Source: an uncultured Acidobacteriota bacterium (GTDB lineage: Bacteria; Acidobacteriota; Terriglobia; Terriglobales; Acidobacteriaceae). From it: 56,814 nt of DNA. The notes under the pieces are model-generated. The model ran no database searches, was not told the origin of the DNA, and saw only the letters and a list, made by a program, of their open reading frames with translations. The position numbers and the translations under genes are program-made. The stretch lies in assembly GCA_903873705.1 (NCBI GenBank), contig CAIQPK010000026.1:1-56814 (forward strand). Reading direction: 5' to 3'. Every line of letters begins with the position of its first letter. The first letter of the stretch is position 1. Below are positions 19,721 through 27,117 of this stretch, one piece after another.

Positions 19721-20641
19721 CTACCCCGCCACCACCGCCTTCCCCTTCTCGCTCCACTCCACATAAGCCGCCGGCACTTCGTGGTCATGCGTAAACATCA
19801 CCAGCCACTTTTCCGGAATCGCCCGCGCGTAAAACCGCTTCCGCTCCGCAATACAAGTCAGCGGATCAAGGTCATACCCCATCACCCACGTTGGGTCCAG
19901 GTGGTGATGCGTGGGAATCAGATCCCCGATATAGCACGCATGTTCCCCACCCGATTCCACATGTACCCCCAGCATCGCCTCCGTATGCCCCGGAAACCCC
20001 TCCACCCAAACCCCAGCGCAGATCTCGCCCGAAACCTGCAACCCGTACCCCGCCACATCCCCCAGCCGCTTATCCCCAACCACATACTCCCCGGCAACAT
20101 CAATCAGCGTCATCTGCCCGCTCGTAATCACCGGATCATAATTCGGCCCCAGGTAGCTCACCCTGTCGCGCTCCAGCTGCAGCCGTCCATGCGCCAGCTC
20201 TCCCGCCGGAGCAAAGTACCGCGCATTCGGAAACGTCGGCCGCGAAACCCCATCCGCACCCAGCGTCGTATTCCATCCGCAGTGATCGAAATGCAGATGC
20301 GTATTCACCACGTGCGTCACGTCCTCCACTCGCACGCCCGCCGCAGCCAGAGACCCCGGCAGCAGCTCCTGGTTGCCATGAATGGCCTTCATCTTGTCCG
20401 ATTGCTTGTTCCCGATGCCGGTCTCAATGACGACCACAGCCTTACCTGTCCGCACCACCACGGTATTCAAACCCAGCAGGATCCGGTTCTCCGCATCGGC
20501 CGCCGCGCGCTTCTGCCACAGCGTCTTCGGCACCACCCCAAACATCGCCCCGCCATCCAGCAGGTACGTCCCATCCGAGCAGAAACTCAGCTCGAACTCC
20601 CCCAGTATCCTCTTCGCGCGAACGTCAACTTCCTCACTCAT
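19721..20641 (-). CDS. MBL-fold metallo-hydrolase
   Basis: A 306-residue soluble metallo-beta-lactamase-fold hydrolase. The start ATG is MSEEVDVRAKRILGEFELSF. The metal ligands are all visible: THLHFDHCG (HxHxDH), FPGHTEAMLG, the bridging Asp in CYIGDLIPTHHH and the final His in FTHDHEVP. This arrangement is typical of lactonase-like or general esterase members such as AHL lactonase relatives. The substrate cannot be told. It is followed at 19720 by the repeat mosaic and preceded by the zinc-ribbon gene on the same strand. Confidence 0.9.
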   Translation of the reverse strand: MSEEVDVRAKRILGEFELSFCSDGTYLLDGGAMFGVVPKTLWQKRAAADAENRILLGLNTVVVRTGKAVVVIETGIGNKQSDKMKAIHGNQELLPGSLAAAGVRVEDVTHVVNTHLHFDHCGWNTTLGADGVSRPTFPNARYFAPAGELAHGRLQLERDRVSYLGPNYDPVITSGQMTLIDVAGEYVVGDKRLGDVAGYGLQVSGEICAGVWVEGFPGHTEAMLGVHVESGGEHACYIGDLIPTHHHLDPTWVMGYDLDPLTCIAERKRFYARAIPEKWLVMFTHDHEVPAAYVEWSEKGKAVVAG

Positions 20642-20678
20642 GCAAGCAGTATGCACGAGCGTCCATCAACAGCGCTGT

Positions 20679-21215
20679 TCACGCTTCGGCAGACTCCGCC
20701 GCGGCCATCATCTCTACCGGAGCAGCGCTCGCCATTTCGCCGATCGCTTCAGCCGGCACCTTGGCAATCATTTCCACCGTAGCCGCTGACGCGGCATCGT
20801 TGGTCATCGCCACCACCGCCCCAGGATTAGCCGCAGCCAGCGCTTCCGCCGCCACCGCAATCTGCCCGGCAGGCGAGTCCATCGTCGCCACAGCAGCAAC
20901 CGCCGAAGGCACACGTTTCAACTGAAAGCATTGTCGGCAAAGCACGGGTCGGCCCTGCGTCGGCTTGAACGGCACAGTGGTTTCAATGCCACACGCCGAA
21001 CACTCGGTGCGCGTTTCAGTGCGGGATAGGGGCAAAGCCGCCACGCTGTTCGAGCCGGCTGGCTTGCCCGCATCGGCGCGTTTGGCTTTGCACAACTTAC
21101 AGCGCTTCGGGTCGTTTTTGAACTGCTTATCGAAAAAAAAGAGTTGCTCACCGGCAGTAAAAACGAATTCAGTGCCACAGTCAGAACATTTTAAAAGTCG
21201 GTCGACGAAGTCCAT
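20679..21215 (-). CDS. Zinc-ribbon protein with two CxxC-CxxC modules
   Basis: A 178-residue protein starting at MDFVDRLLKCSDCGTEF, with GGGAGAGGG just upstream. Two zinc ribbons lie in the first 95 residues. The first (CSDCGTEFVFTAGEQ ... CKLCKAKR) matches the short probable zinc-ribbon family; the second is ECSACGIETTVPFKPTQGRP ... CRQCF. The remaining half is an Ala/Met/Val-rich low-complexity tail. Such proteins are common in Acidobacteria and related phyla and may bind nucleic acid, which is inference. It may be co-transcribed with the MBL-fold gene 37 bp downstream. Confidence 0.85.
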   Translation of the reverse strand: MDFVDRLLKCSDCGTEFVFTAGEQLFFFDKQFKNDPKRCKLCKAKRADAGKPAGSNSVAALPLSRTETRTECSACGIETTVPFKPTQGRPVLCRQCFQLKRVPSAVAAVATMDSPAGQIAVAAEALAAANPGAVVAMTNDAASAATVEMIAKVPAEAIGEMASAAPVEMMAAAESAEA

Positions 21216-21365
21216 TGAACCCTCTCCCACATTGCGGGATAAGGATGAATCGTGATGCGGCGTCATCATGGACTGCCGCAAGCGTATTCAAGCCTGTGCT
21301 GCTCTACTGCGGGGGCCCGTCACTTAGTGGACACCCCAGTAACCCAAGGGTTGCCTCATCGTGCC

Positions 21366-21408
21366 GGAAGGAGAGAGCCCACGGGCTCTCTCCTTCCTTT
21401 GTTCCTTT
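21366..21408 (+). terminator. Strong rho-independent terminator with no plus-strand gene upstream
   Basis: Perfect 15-nt arms (GGAAGGAGAGAGCCC at 21366-21380, GGGCTCTCTCCTTCC at 21383-21397) are followed on the plus strand by TTTGTTCCTTTG. The U-rich side faces the plus direction, yet all nearby genes are on the minus strand. It may end a small RNA, or act in reverse as the end of rpsU. Confidence 0.6.
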
Positions 21409-21474
21409 GAAATCCCTTACTTACGCTGTAGGGGAAATCGTTGATTTATTACCGGTCGCTAAAACCCTCAGAGC

Positions 21475-21672
21475 TTAATCCTGCTCCTTGCGGATCTTCT
21501 TGCGATTGCGCTTGCGTGCCAAAGCTTCCTTCACACGCTTTTTCTCGCCCGGTTTCAGGTAGAAGGAGTGGCGCTTGACCTCCTTGATAATGTCTTCCGT
21601 CTGCACCTTACGCTTAAACCGGCGCAGCGCATTTTCAAGGGGTTCGCCTTCTTGTACTCGAACCTCTGCCAA
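21475..21672 (-). CDS. rpsU: 30S ribosomal protein S21
   Basis: S21, a small basic protein of the 30S platform needed for initiation. With a TTG start (LAEVRVQEGEPLENALRRF) the product is 65 residues, the normal length. GGAGGT lies nine bases upstream of the TTG, and the only in-frame ATG, nine codons earlier, would place that Shine-Dalgarno inside the gene. The C-terminus KEALARKRNRKKIRKEQD is typically basic. It is monocistronic. An unusual start codon for a ribosomal protein gene. Confidence 0.95.
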   Translation of the reverse strand: MAEVRVQEGEPLENALRRFKRKVQTEDIIKEVKRHSFYLKPGEKKRVKEALARKRNRKKIRKEQD

Positions 21673-21725
21673 GATTGATACACCTCCAAACCTGCCCATT
21701 AGGGGTCGCTTCTTAGGATATTACG

Positions 21726-21755
21726 GTTATGCCAATTTAAAGCAGTTATTCGCAA
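21726..21755 (-). promoter_or_regulatory. Candidate rpsU promoter
   Basis: Reading the minus strand, TTGCGA and CATAAC are 18 bp apart, about 55 bp before the rpsU start. Both hexamers are partial sigma-70 matches in an AT-rich stretch. Prediction only. Confidence 0.3.
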
Positions 21756-21884
21756 GAGAATTTTCGCGAAATCCCGCAATCGATTGCACAATCTGAACAT
21801 TCCGTCAGACGTTAAGCTCATCATTTGTAACCATTTGCCAGCCATCGCTCCGTGATCTCCGTCACACACCGTAAACTCATCTTC

Positions 21885-22409
21885 ATGCTGCGCTCCTACC
21901 AGGGCATCCACCCCACCGTCCCCGCCAGCGCCTACGTCGATATCTCCGCCCAGCTCATCGGCGACATCGTGCTCGGCGAACACGCCAGCGTATGGATGAA
22001 CGCCGTCATCCGCGGAGACGTCAACAGCATCCGCATCGGCAACGGCTCCAACATCCAGGACTGCGCCGTCCTCCACGGCATGAGGCACCTCTACCCCGTC
22101 ATCATTGGCAACGGCGTCACCATCGGCCACAACGCCACCGTCCACGGCTGCATCGTCGAAGACGACGTCCTCATCGGCATCGGAGCCGTCATCCTCAACG
22201 ACGCCCGCATCGGCGCCGGCTCCATCATCGCCGCCGGAGCCGTCATCCCCGAGCACACCGTCATCCCCCCACGCTCGCTCGTAGCCGGAGTTCCCGGCAA
22301 AGTCCGCCGTACCCTCACCGACGAAGACCTCGCCAGCATCCGCATGTACGCCGCCAACTATCTCGACTACACAAAGGTGTATCTTTCGGAAAGAGATCCT
22401 CAAAGTTGA
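21885..22409 (+). CDS. Gamma-class carbonic anhydrase family protein
   Basis: A 174-residue left-handed beta-helix protein of the gamma-carbonic anhydrase/YrdA group. From MLRSYQGIHPTVPASAYVD onward it consists of hexapeptide repeats. The three zinc histidines are present: VLHGM and IGHNATVHGC. The C-terminal helix AANYLDYTKVYLSER closes the trimer. Family members either hydrate CO2 or act as acyltransferase-like proteins; the conserved His triad supports metal binding. It is followed 14 bp later by the TPR gene on the same strand, so an operon is likely. A GTG 11 codons upstream is an alternative start. Confidence 0.92.
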   Translation: MLRSYQGIHPTVPASAYVDISAQLIGDIVLGEHASVWMNAVIRGDVNSIRIGNGSNIQDCAVLHGMRHLYPVIIGNGVTIGHNATVHGCIVEDDVLIGIGAVILNDARIGAGSIIAAGAVIPEHTVIPPRSLVAGVPGKVRRTLTDEDLASIRMYAANYLDYTKVYLSERDPQS

Positions 22410-22423
22410 GGCCTCGCGCTCAA

Positions 22424-23836
22424 ATGATCTTCACTCGCCCACTCTCTTTCCTCGTCACCGGTGCCTGTGCGCTCGGGTGCGTCCCGTCTGTGCGCACGCA
22501 GTCGCCTGCCTCCCCGCCGGCGGCCTCAACCGCTAAACGCGCCCCCGGCGTCGACGACCCCAAAGCCTCCGAACTCCTCCGCGAGGCCCTTCGCCTCATC
22601 CAGCAACGTAACTGGGACGACGCCCGCCGCAGGCTCGACGAAGCCAGGGCCATCAATCCCCGGCAGCCCTTGCTTTACAGCGAGTACGGCTTCCTCACCA
22701 TCATGATGGGCAAACCCAACGACGCCGTCGACGACCTACGCCACGAGCTCGCCGACCATCCCGGCGAAGACCGCGCCTCCATCCTCCTCGCCGGCGTCCT
22801 CCAGTTGCAGGGCAAGCTGCCTGAGGCGCTCGCCGTCATCAAGCCCGTCGTCGACGCTGACGCCGCCAACATCGAAGCCGCCGGAACCTACGCCACCCTC
22901 CTCTACCAGTCGAAGGACTACGCCGGCACCGAGAAAGTCTCCCGCCAGATTCTCACCGTCAGGCCCGACCTGGCTGCCGCACAGATGCTCCTCGCCAACG
23001 CCCTCAACGACGAAGGCAAGCCCGAGTCCCGCCCCGAGCTGCTCACGCTCCTCAAGAGCATCGTCGAAAAGTCCAGCGACCCCCTCACCCTCAATAATGT
23101 CGGCTACCTCCTCGCCGACAAGGACCTCGACCCCCCGGCCGCCGAACACGCCGCACGCCGCGCCATGGCCGTGGTTGAACAGCAGGTCTCTGACGCTGCC
23201 ACCGACGGGGACGAGAAAAAGTCCATCCAGCTCACCGAAGTCGTCGCCAATATCTGGGACACCCTCGGCTGGGCGCTCTTTCGCGAAAACAAGGTCGCCG
23301 CCGCCGAACCCTTCGTCCGTGCCGCCTGGCTCCACGGCCTCGACGCCGAAGCCGGCCTCCACCTCGGCTTGATCCTCGAAAAGCAAGGACAGCGCGCCGC
23401 TGCCATGAGCATCTACCAGGTCGCACTCTTCGGCGAACCCGGAAGCACCCCCGATCTCGTGAAGTCCAGGAACCTCGACCGCCAGGCCGCCCTCCGCAAA
23501 GCTGGCCTCGGAAAGCCCGTACAGGAAGGCAAGGACGCCCTCCAGGCCCAGCGCGCCTATAAAGTCCCCGGTCCTAACAATCTCACCGGCTCGGCCACCG
23601 TGGACATCGACTACTCCATCGGCGGCGCCGCTAATGCCCGCATCGTCAAGCCGGGCCCAGACTCCGCCACCCTCTCCCCGGTGCTCAAGCTCCTCCCCCG
23701 CATCGACTATAGGCTGCTGATTCCCCTGGGCTCCAACGCCCACCTCACCCGCCGCGGCACCCTCACCTGCCACGCCGGCAAAACCTGCGACTTCGTCCTT
23801 CTTTCCCCCCACGCAGCCGTACTCAGCGATAACTGA
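22424..23836 (+). CDS. Tetratricopeptide-repeat protein, exported
   Basis: A 470-residue protein starting at ATG (MIFTRPLSFLVTGACALG), with a signal peptide or lipoprotein-like leader in the first 25 residues. Residues about 45-380 carry successive TPR-like helix pairs (REALRLIQQRNWDDARRRLD, PLLYSEYGFLTIMMGKPNDA, ASILLAGVLQLQGKLPEALA, NIEAAGTYATLLYQSKDYAG, IWDTLGWALFRENKVAAAEP). The last 90 residues form a beta-rich domain with two cysteines (TLTCHAGKTCDFVLL). Acts as a scaffold or in polysaccharide or adhesin processing in related bacteria; unspecified here. Confidence 0.88.
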   Translation: MIFTRPLSFLVTGACALGCVPSVRTQSPASPPAASTAKRAPGVDDPKASELLREALRLIQQRNWDDARRRLDEARAINPRQPLLYSEYGFLTIMMGKPNDAVDDLRHELADHPGEDRASILLAGVLQLQGKLPEALAVIKPVVDADAANIEAAGTYATLLYQSKDYAGTEKVSRQILTVRPDLAAAQMLLANALNDEGKPESRPELLTLLKSIVEKSSDPLTLNNVGYLLADKDLDPPAAEHAARRAMAVVEQQVSDAATDGDEKKSIQLTEVVANIWDTLGWALFRENKVAAAEPFVRAAWLHGLDAEAGLHLGLILEKQGQRAAAMSIYQVALFGEPGSTPDLVKSRNLDRQAALRKAGLGKPVQEGKDALQAQRAYKVPGPNNLTGSATVDIDYSIGGAANARIVKPGPDSATLSPVLKLLPRIDYRLLIPLGSNAHLTRRGTLTCHAGKTCDFVLLSPHAAVLSDN

Positions 23837-23874
23837 CCAGGCACCCAAAGCCCACCGAAGCGCGCCCCACCCCT

Positions 23875-24135
23875 CTACTGCGGCACCGACTGATTCGCCT
23901 TCTCTGCCTTCTCTAACTTCTTCGCCATCTGCGCCGCAGCTTTGTCGGCCTTCTTCTGCTCCTTCGCCGTAACCTTCACCGGCTCAGCCGGCTGCGGCGT
24001 CGGCTTCTTCGCCGTGCTCGAAGCCTGTGGCGCCGCATCCGTTCCCGGCGCCACAGCAGGCGTAGCCTGCTGCGCATACCCGGTGGCAGCGCACAGCAAC
24101 ACCACGCTCAAACCAAATCCAGTCAATGTCTTCAT
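23875..24135 (-). CDS. Small secreted protein with charged C-terminus
   Basis: An 86-residue exported protein; ATG with GGAGG nine bases upstream. Residues 1-22 are a signal peptide (MKTLTGFGLSVVLLCAATGYAQQ). The mature part is low complexity: Ala/Pro/Thr-rich then a Lys/Ala/Glu helix (AKEQKKADKAAAQMAKKLEK). No family recognised. It converges with the TPR gene. Confidence 0.6.
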   Translation of the reverse strand: MKTLTGFGLSVVLLCAATGYAQQATPAVAPGTDAAPQASSTAKKPTPQPAEPVKVTAKEQKKADKAAAQMAKKLEKAEKANQSVPQ

Positions 24136-24335
24136 CAGAGTTGTCCTCCCCGGCTCGGCACACTTCGGCCAGCCAGTACTAAGTGGATGCCACCACCCCC
24201 ACCCCGGATGCCCCCGATCGCGCCCCAAAACGTAACTCACCCCCCCATCGCCCTCGCCCCAGCATTCCTGCAACCACCCATCGCCTCTCAGCGTCTTATC
24301 ACCCGGACCCAACGCGACACATCCGAGGAGAACGT

Positions 24336-24809
24336 ATGTCTACCACGCACGCCACGCCGACCATCACCAGGGAAAAGCTCATCGAGCTGCTCAACGAAGA
24401 CCTCAAACGCGAGTTCCAGGCCGTCATCGGCTACGTCAACTACTCGCAGGTCCTCAAGGGAGCCCAGTACATGAACATTGCCGCCGAGCTCGAAAAACAC
24501 GCCGGAGAAGAGCTGGGCCACGCCCTCAAGCTCAGCTACTGGATCGATTATCTCGGCGGCATGCCGGCCGTCACCGCCAAAGAAGTTAAAACCAGCGACA
24601 AGGCCGAAGACATGCTCAAGTTCGACCTCGAAGCCGAGAAGGAAACCATCCGCAACTACCGCCGCCGCGTCCGCCAGGTCGACACCCTCAACGAGTTCGC
24701 CCTCGGCGAAGACCTCCGCGAAATCCTCCGCGACGAAGCCGACCACCTCAACGCCCTCGCCACCGCCCTCGGTATCGACACCCCCGACCCCGGCATAGCC
24801 GACGAGTAA
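24336..24809 (+). CDS. Ferritin-like (bacterioferritin/DUF892-type) protein
   Basis: A 157-residue four-helix protein, started by ATG after GAGGAGAACGT. The di-iron pattern is visible: NEDLKREFQAVIGYVNY (helix A Glu), LEKHAGEELGHALKLSYWID (ExxH-like), EAEKETIRNYRRRVRQ and REILRDEADHLNAL (ExxDH). This indicates a ferritin-like di-iron protein for iron storage or peroxide handling. Which subfamily is unclear. A clean terminator follows, so it is probably transcribed alone. Confidence 0.87.
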   Translation: MSTTHATPTITREKLIELLNEDLKREFQAVIGYVNYSQVLKGAQYMNIAAELEKHAGEELGHALKLSYWIDYLGGMPAVTAKEVKTSDKAEDMLKFDLEAEKETIRNYRRRVRQVDTLNEFALGEDLREILRDEADHLNALATALGIDTPDPGIADE

Positions 24810-24833
24810 TCCCTCGCTCAACTACTAACAACG

Positions 24834-24864
24834 ATGGCCGCCCCCGGGGCGGCCATTACTTTTC
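24834..24864 (+). terminator. Rho-independent terminator after the ferritin-like gene
   Basis: ATGGCCGCCCC and GGGGCGGCCAT form an 11-bp stem (24834-24856) followed by TACTTTTC on the plus strand, 25 bp after the stop codon. Confidence 0.85.
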
Positions 24865-24902
24865 GAAACTGAGCCGCCAGCGCCCGGGTCAAATCTCCAC
24901 CC

Positions 24903-25241
24903 CTAAACCCCCCGTCGACCCGCCACCCAGTAAGCCAGCCCACCCAGCTCCACCAGCACCATCAGCTCCAGATCGAACGCCACATTCCCAAACGTAGGCG
25001 CAGCATGGGGAGCCAGCGCAAACAGCGCCACCGCCAGCACGCCCATCGCCGCGAACGTCACCGTGCGTCCCAACTGCACCCGCCGCCGAGCCGGCTTCAC
25101 CGCAGGCAGCGCACCGCGCACCCGCGCCGCAAAATCCGCAGGCACTAACACCTCCGCGCGCTGCTCCAGCCGCGCCGTCAGCATCGCCTCAAACTCGGGA
25201 TCGACCGTCTCGTCCTGCATCTTCCAAAAATGATACTTCAA
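24903..25241 (-). CDS. Putative anti-sigma factor, membrane protein
   Basis: A 112-residue protein coupled to the upstream ECF sigma gene: its TTG start overlaps the sigma stop (TTGA) and GGGAGGTG lies five bases before it. The N-terminal 45 residues are charged (ETVDPEFEAMLTARLEQRAEV), followed by two membrane helices (about 60-80 and 88-106, DLELMVLVELGGLAYWVAG). Position and topology suggest an anti-sigma factor; no zinc motif is present. Confidence 0.65.
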   Translation of the reverse strand: MKYHFWKMQDETVDPEFEAMLTARLEQRAEVLVPADFAARVRGALPAVKPARRRVQLGRTVTFAAMGVLAVALFALAPHAAPTFGNVAFDLELMVLVELGGLAYWVAGRRGV

Positions 25242-25879
25242 GCCACACCTCCCAATCCCACCACCAACCCGCTCTTCACTGACTTGCCGACTCGCTGACC
25301 AGCTGACTCGCTGCTTCTCCCCAGCCGTTCCTTCAACCGCTCGCCCAGCCGCTTCCGTCCGCGGTGCAGGTGCGTCCGCACCGTGTTCACCGGCAGCGCC
25401 AACGCGACGGCGATCCCCTCATAGCTGCACTCTTCCTGGTGATAAAGCACCAGCACCGCCCGCTCCATCTCCGGCAGCCGCTGCAGTTCTTCGTCCACCG
25501 CCCGCTGCACATCCGCATCCCCCATCAACTGCTCCGGGTTCCGCGCATGTTCCCCTGCCAGCCCATCGCCCGCAAAATTCTCCAGCCACTCCCCACCTTC
25601 GTCTTCCACGAACGCTGGCTCATCCGCAATATGCGTCCGCTCTTTCCGGCGACGCTTCCACTCATCCTGAGCCAGGTTCACCACAATCCGGTAAAGATAA
25701 GTCGAGACCGTAGCATCCCCGCGAAACTCCGGCAGCGCCCGGTACAGCCGCAAAAACGCCTCCTGCGCCAGGTCCTCCACATGCGCCCCCGCGCCAGTCA
25801 GCCGCGAGAGCGTACGAAACACCATACCCTGATGCTCCCGCACCAGCGCCTCAAAGTTCTCCGGAGATGTAAGGTCCAT
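25238..25879 (-). CDS. ECF-family RNA polymerase sigma factor
   Basis: A 213-residue sigma-70 family protein. Region 2 spans about residues 8-75 (FEALVREHQGMVFRTLSRLTG, VEDLAQEAFLRLYRALPEF, VSTYLYRIVVNLAQDEWKRR). A linker of about 45 acidic residues precedes region 4 (ELQRLPEMERAVLVLYHQEE, YEGIAVALALPVNTVRTHL). The C-terminus has a short Gly/Ser extension. Start taken at ATG (MDLTSPENF); a GTG two codons upstream is possible. It forms a unit with the downstream membrane gene. The promoter region holds the period-7 array at 25937-26160. Confidence 0.92.
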   Translation of the reverse strand: MDLTSPENFEALVREHQGMVFRTLSRLTGAGAHVEDLAQEAFLRLYRALPEFRGDATVSTYLYRIVVNLAQDEWKRRRKERTHIADEPAFVEDEGGEWLENFAGDGLAGEHARNPEQLMGDADVQRAVDEELQRLPEMERAVLVLYHQEECSYEGIAVALALPVNTVRTHLHRGRKRLGERLKERLGRSSESAGQRVGKSVKSGLVVGLGGVA

Positions 25880-25936
25880 CCGCACGATCCGCTAAATCTC
25901 TACTCTCTGATACCCAATCTCTTCACCTCTGCACCA

Positions 25937-26160
25937 AGCTTTTGCCTTACTGCTTTTGCCGTACTGCTTTTGCCTTACTGCTCTTGCCTTACTGCTCTTG
26001 CCTCATTGCTCTTGCCTCATTGCTCTTGCCTTATTGCTTTTGCCTTATTCACTATTCACTCTTCACTATTCACTCTCTACGCTCTACCCTCTACCCACTC
26101 CCCACTCCCCACTCCCCACTCCCCACTACCGTCTACCGTCTACCCACTATCCGCAACCCC
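25937..26160. repeat. Long degenerate period-7 array
   Basis: No gene in 25886-26295. About 32 consecutive heptamers keep a strict 7-base phase while the unit drifts: GCTTTTG/CCTTACT pairs, then GCTCTTG/CCTCATT, then CACTATT/CACTCTT, CTCTACC, CACTCCC repeated four times and GTCTACC. The pyrimidine-rich strand has no stop codon in any frame over most of its length, giving three false open frames. Confidence 0.92.
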
Positions 26161-26295
26161 CTCAGACTATCCAACACCCCAAAAGTTTCACCACCGCACC
26201 TGAAACTTTCACCCCACCCCGCAGTCAAAGCTCCCCGTCGTAACAATTTCGGCCAGTAAGAAACCGACATTCAGCCACACCCCAGGAGCTCCATC

Positions 26296-26763
26296 ATGAA
26301 CATCGCAGCCTTCGCCCTCTTCCTCAACGCCATCGACAGCCCCTTCATCGTTCCCGTAGCCGGCTGCGCCATGATCCTCGGCATCGTCGTCGCCGGCATC
26401 TGGTCCGGCATCCGCAACCGCGAGATCCAGTCGACCGAGCGCCTCGCCGCCATCGCCAAGGGCGTCCCGGTCCCGCCCACGGTAGAAGAGCTCGCCATCA
26501 TGCACGGCAAGCCTTCAGCCGACAGCACCCGCCGCCGCAACAACATCCGCCTCGCCGGCAACATCCTCGTCATCGGCTCCATCTCCCTGGCGCTCTTCTT
26601 CTTCATCCTGACGATCATCATCCGCCAGCGCGAAATCATGAGCGGTGCCGCCGTAGCTCTCATCCCCTTCGGCATCGGCGCAGCCCTCCTCTACGACGTC
26701 CGCACCCAGAACCGCGAACTCGAAGAATCCACCCACACCCCCACCACCCTCACCCGCAGCTAA
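26296..26763 (+). CDS. DUF6249-like membrane protein
   Basis: A 155-residue integral membrane protein with AGGAG seven bases before the ATG. One helix lies at about residues 18-38 (FIVPVAGCAMILGIVVAGIW), followed by the cytoplasmic stretch RNREIQSTERLAAIAKGVPVPPTVEEL, then two helices at about 85-106 and 114-133. The pattern of helix, ERLA.IAKG.P.P, and two terminal helices fits the DUF6249 group, often near ECF regulators. Function is unknown. It stands alone, flanked by repeat regions. Confidence 0.75.
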   Translation: MNIAAFALFLNAIDSPFIVPVAGCAMILGIVVAGIWSGIRNREIQSTERLAAIAKGVPVPPTVEELAIMHGKPSADSTRRRNNIRLAGNILVIGSISLALFFFILTIIIRQREIMSGAAVALIPFGIGAALLYDVRTQNRELEESTHTPTTLTRS

Positions 26764-26796
26764 CCTCCCCTCCTCGCAGCTGTCCACCTCCCCCAG

Positions 26797-26862
26797 CTAC
26801 TTGCGCTTGATGGGCGGATAGTACGTCTTGTTCAGGGCGGTGGGACCGGCGTAGGCGATCAA
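26797..26862 (-). CDS. Possible 21-residue microprotein or gene remnant
   Basis: TTG-initiated frame (LIAYAGPTALNKTYYPPIKRK) preceded by GAGGAGG. The Shine-Dalgarno is good but only about two to five bases from the start. It could be the 3' remnant of a lost gene, since the region just upstream on the minus strand is element D and repeats. No family recognised. Confidence 0.25.
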   Translation of the reverse strand: MIAYAGPTALNKTYYPPIKRK

Positions 26863-26877
26863 CACCTCCTCTCAATC

Positions 26878-27073
26878 GGGTGCCCCATGTCCGGATTCTC
26901 GGACATGGGATGCCAAGGCCAGGTTACCCATACCTGCTTCACCGCACTTGCCTTCTCCCGTTTTTGCTGTTGCCTGTTCTTGCCGTTGCCGTTGCTCGAA
27001 GGTACCCCGAGGCTTCAGCCTCGGGTCTCATAACCCCACCACAAATCGGGCTTCAGCCCCTGGGGTATGCCTT
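26878..27073. repeat. Intergenic mosaic: element D, hexamer run, element A
   Basis: 26764-27117 contains no clear gene apart from the tiny frame at 26797. A GGGTGCCCC-type hairpin (element D; arms CATGTCCG/CGGACATG) is at 26878-26915. TTGCCGTTGCC hexamers lie at about 26945-26996. Element A (stems CCGAGGCTTCAGCCTCGG and GGGCTTCAGCCCC) is at 26997-27073, ending about 45 bp before hisS. Confidence 0.88.
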
Positions 27074-27117
27074 CCCATCCCAGCCACAAACCCGCCATTC
27101 GATAGACTAGAAAGTCT

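Noticed and set aside
25937-26160. CRISPR array
   Set aside because: Repeats are 7 bp without unique spacers.
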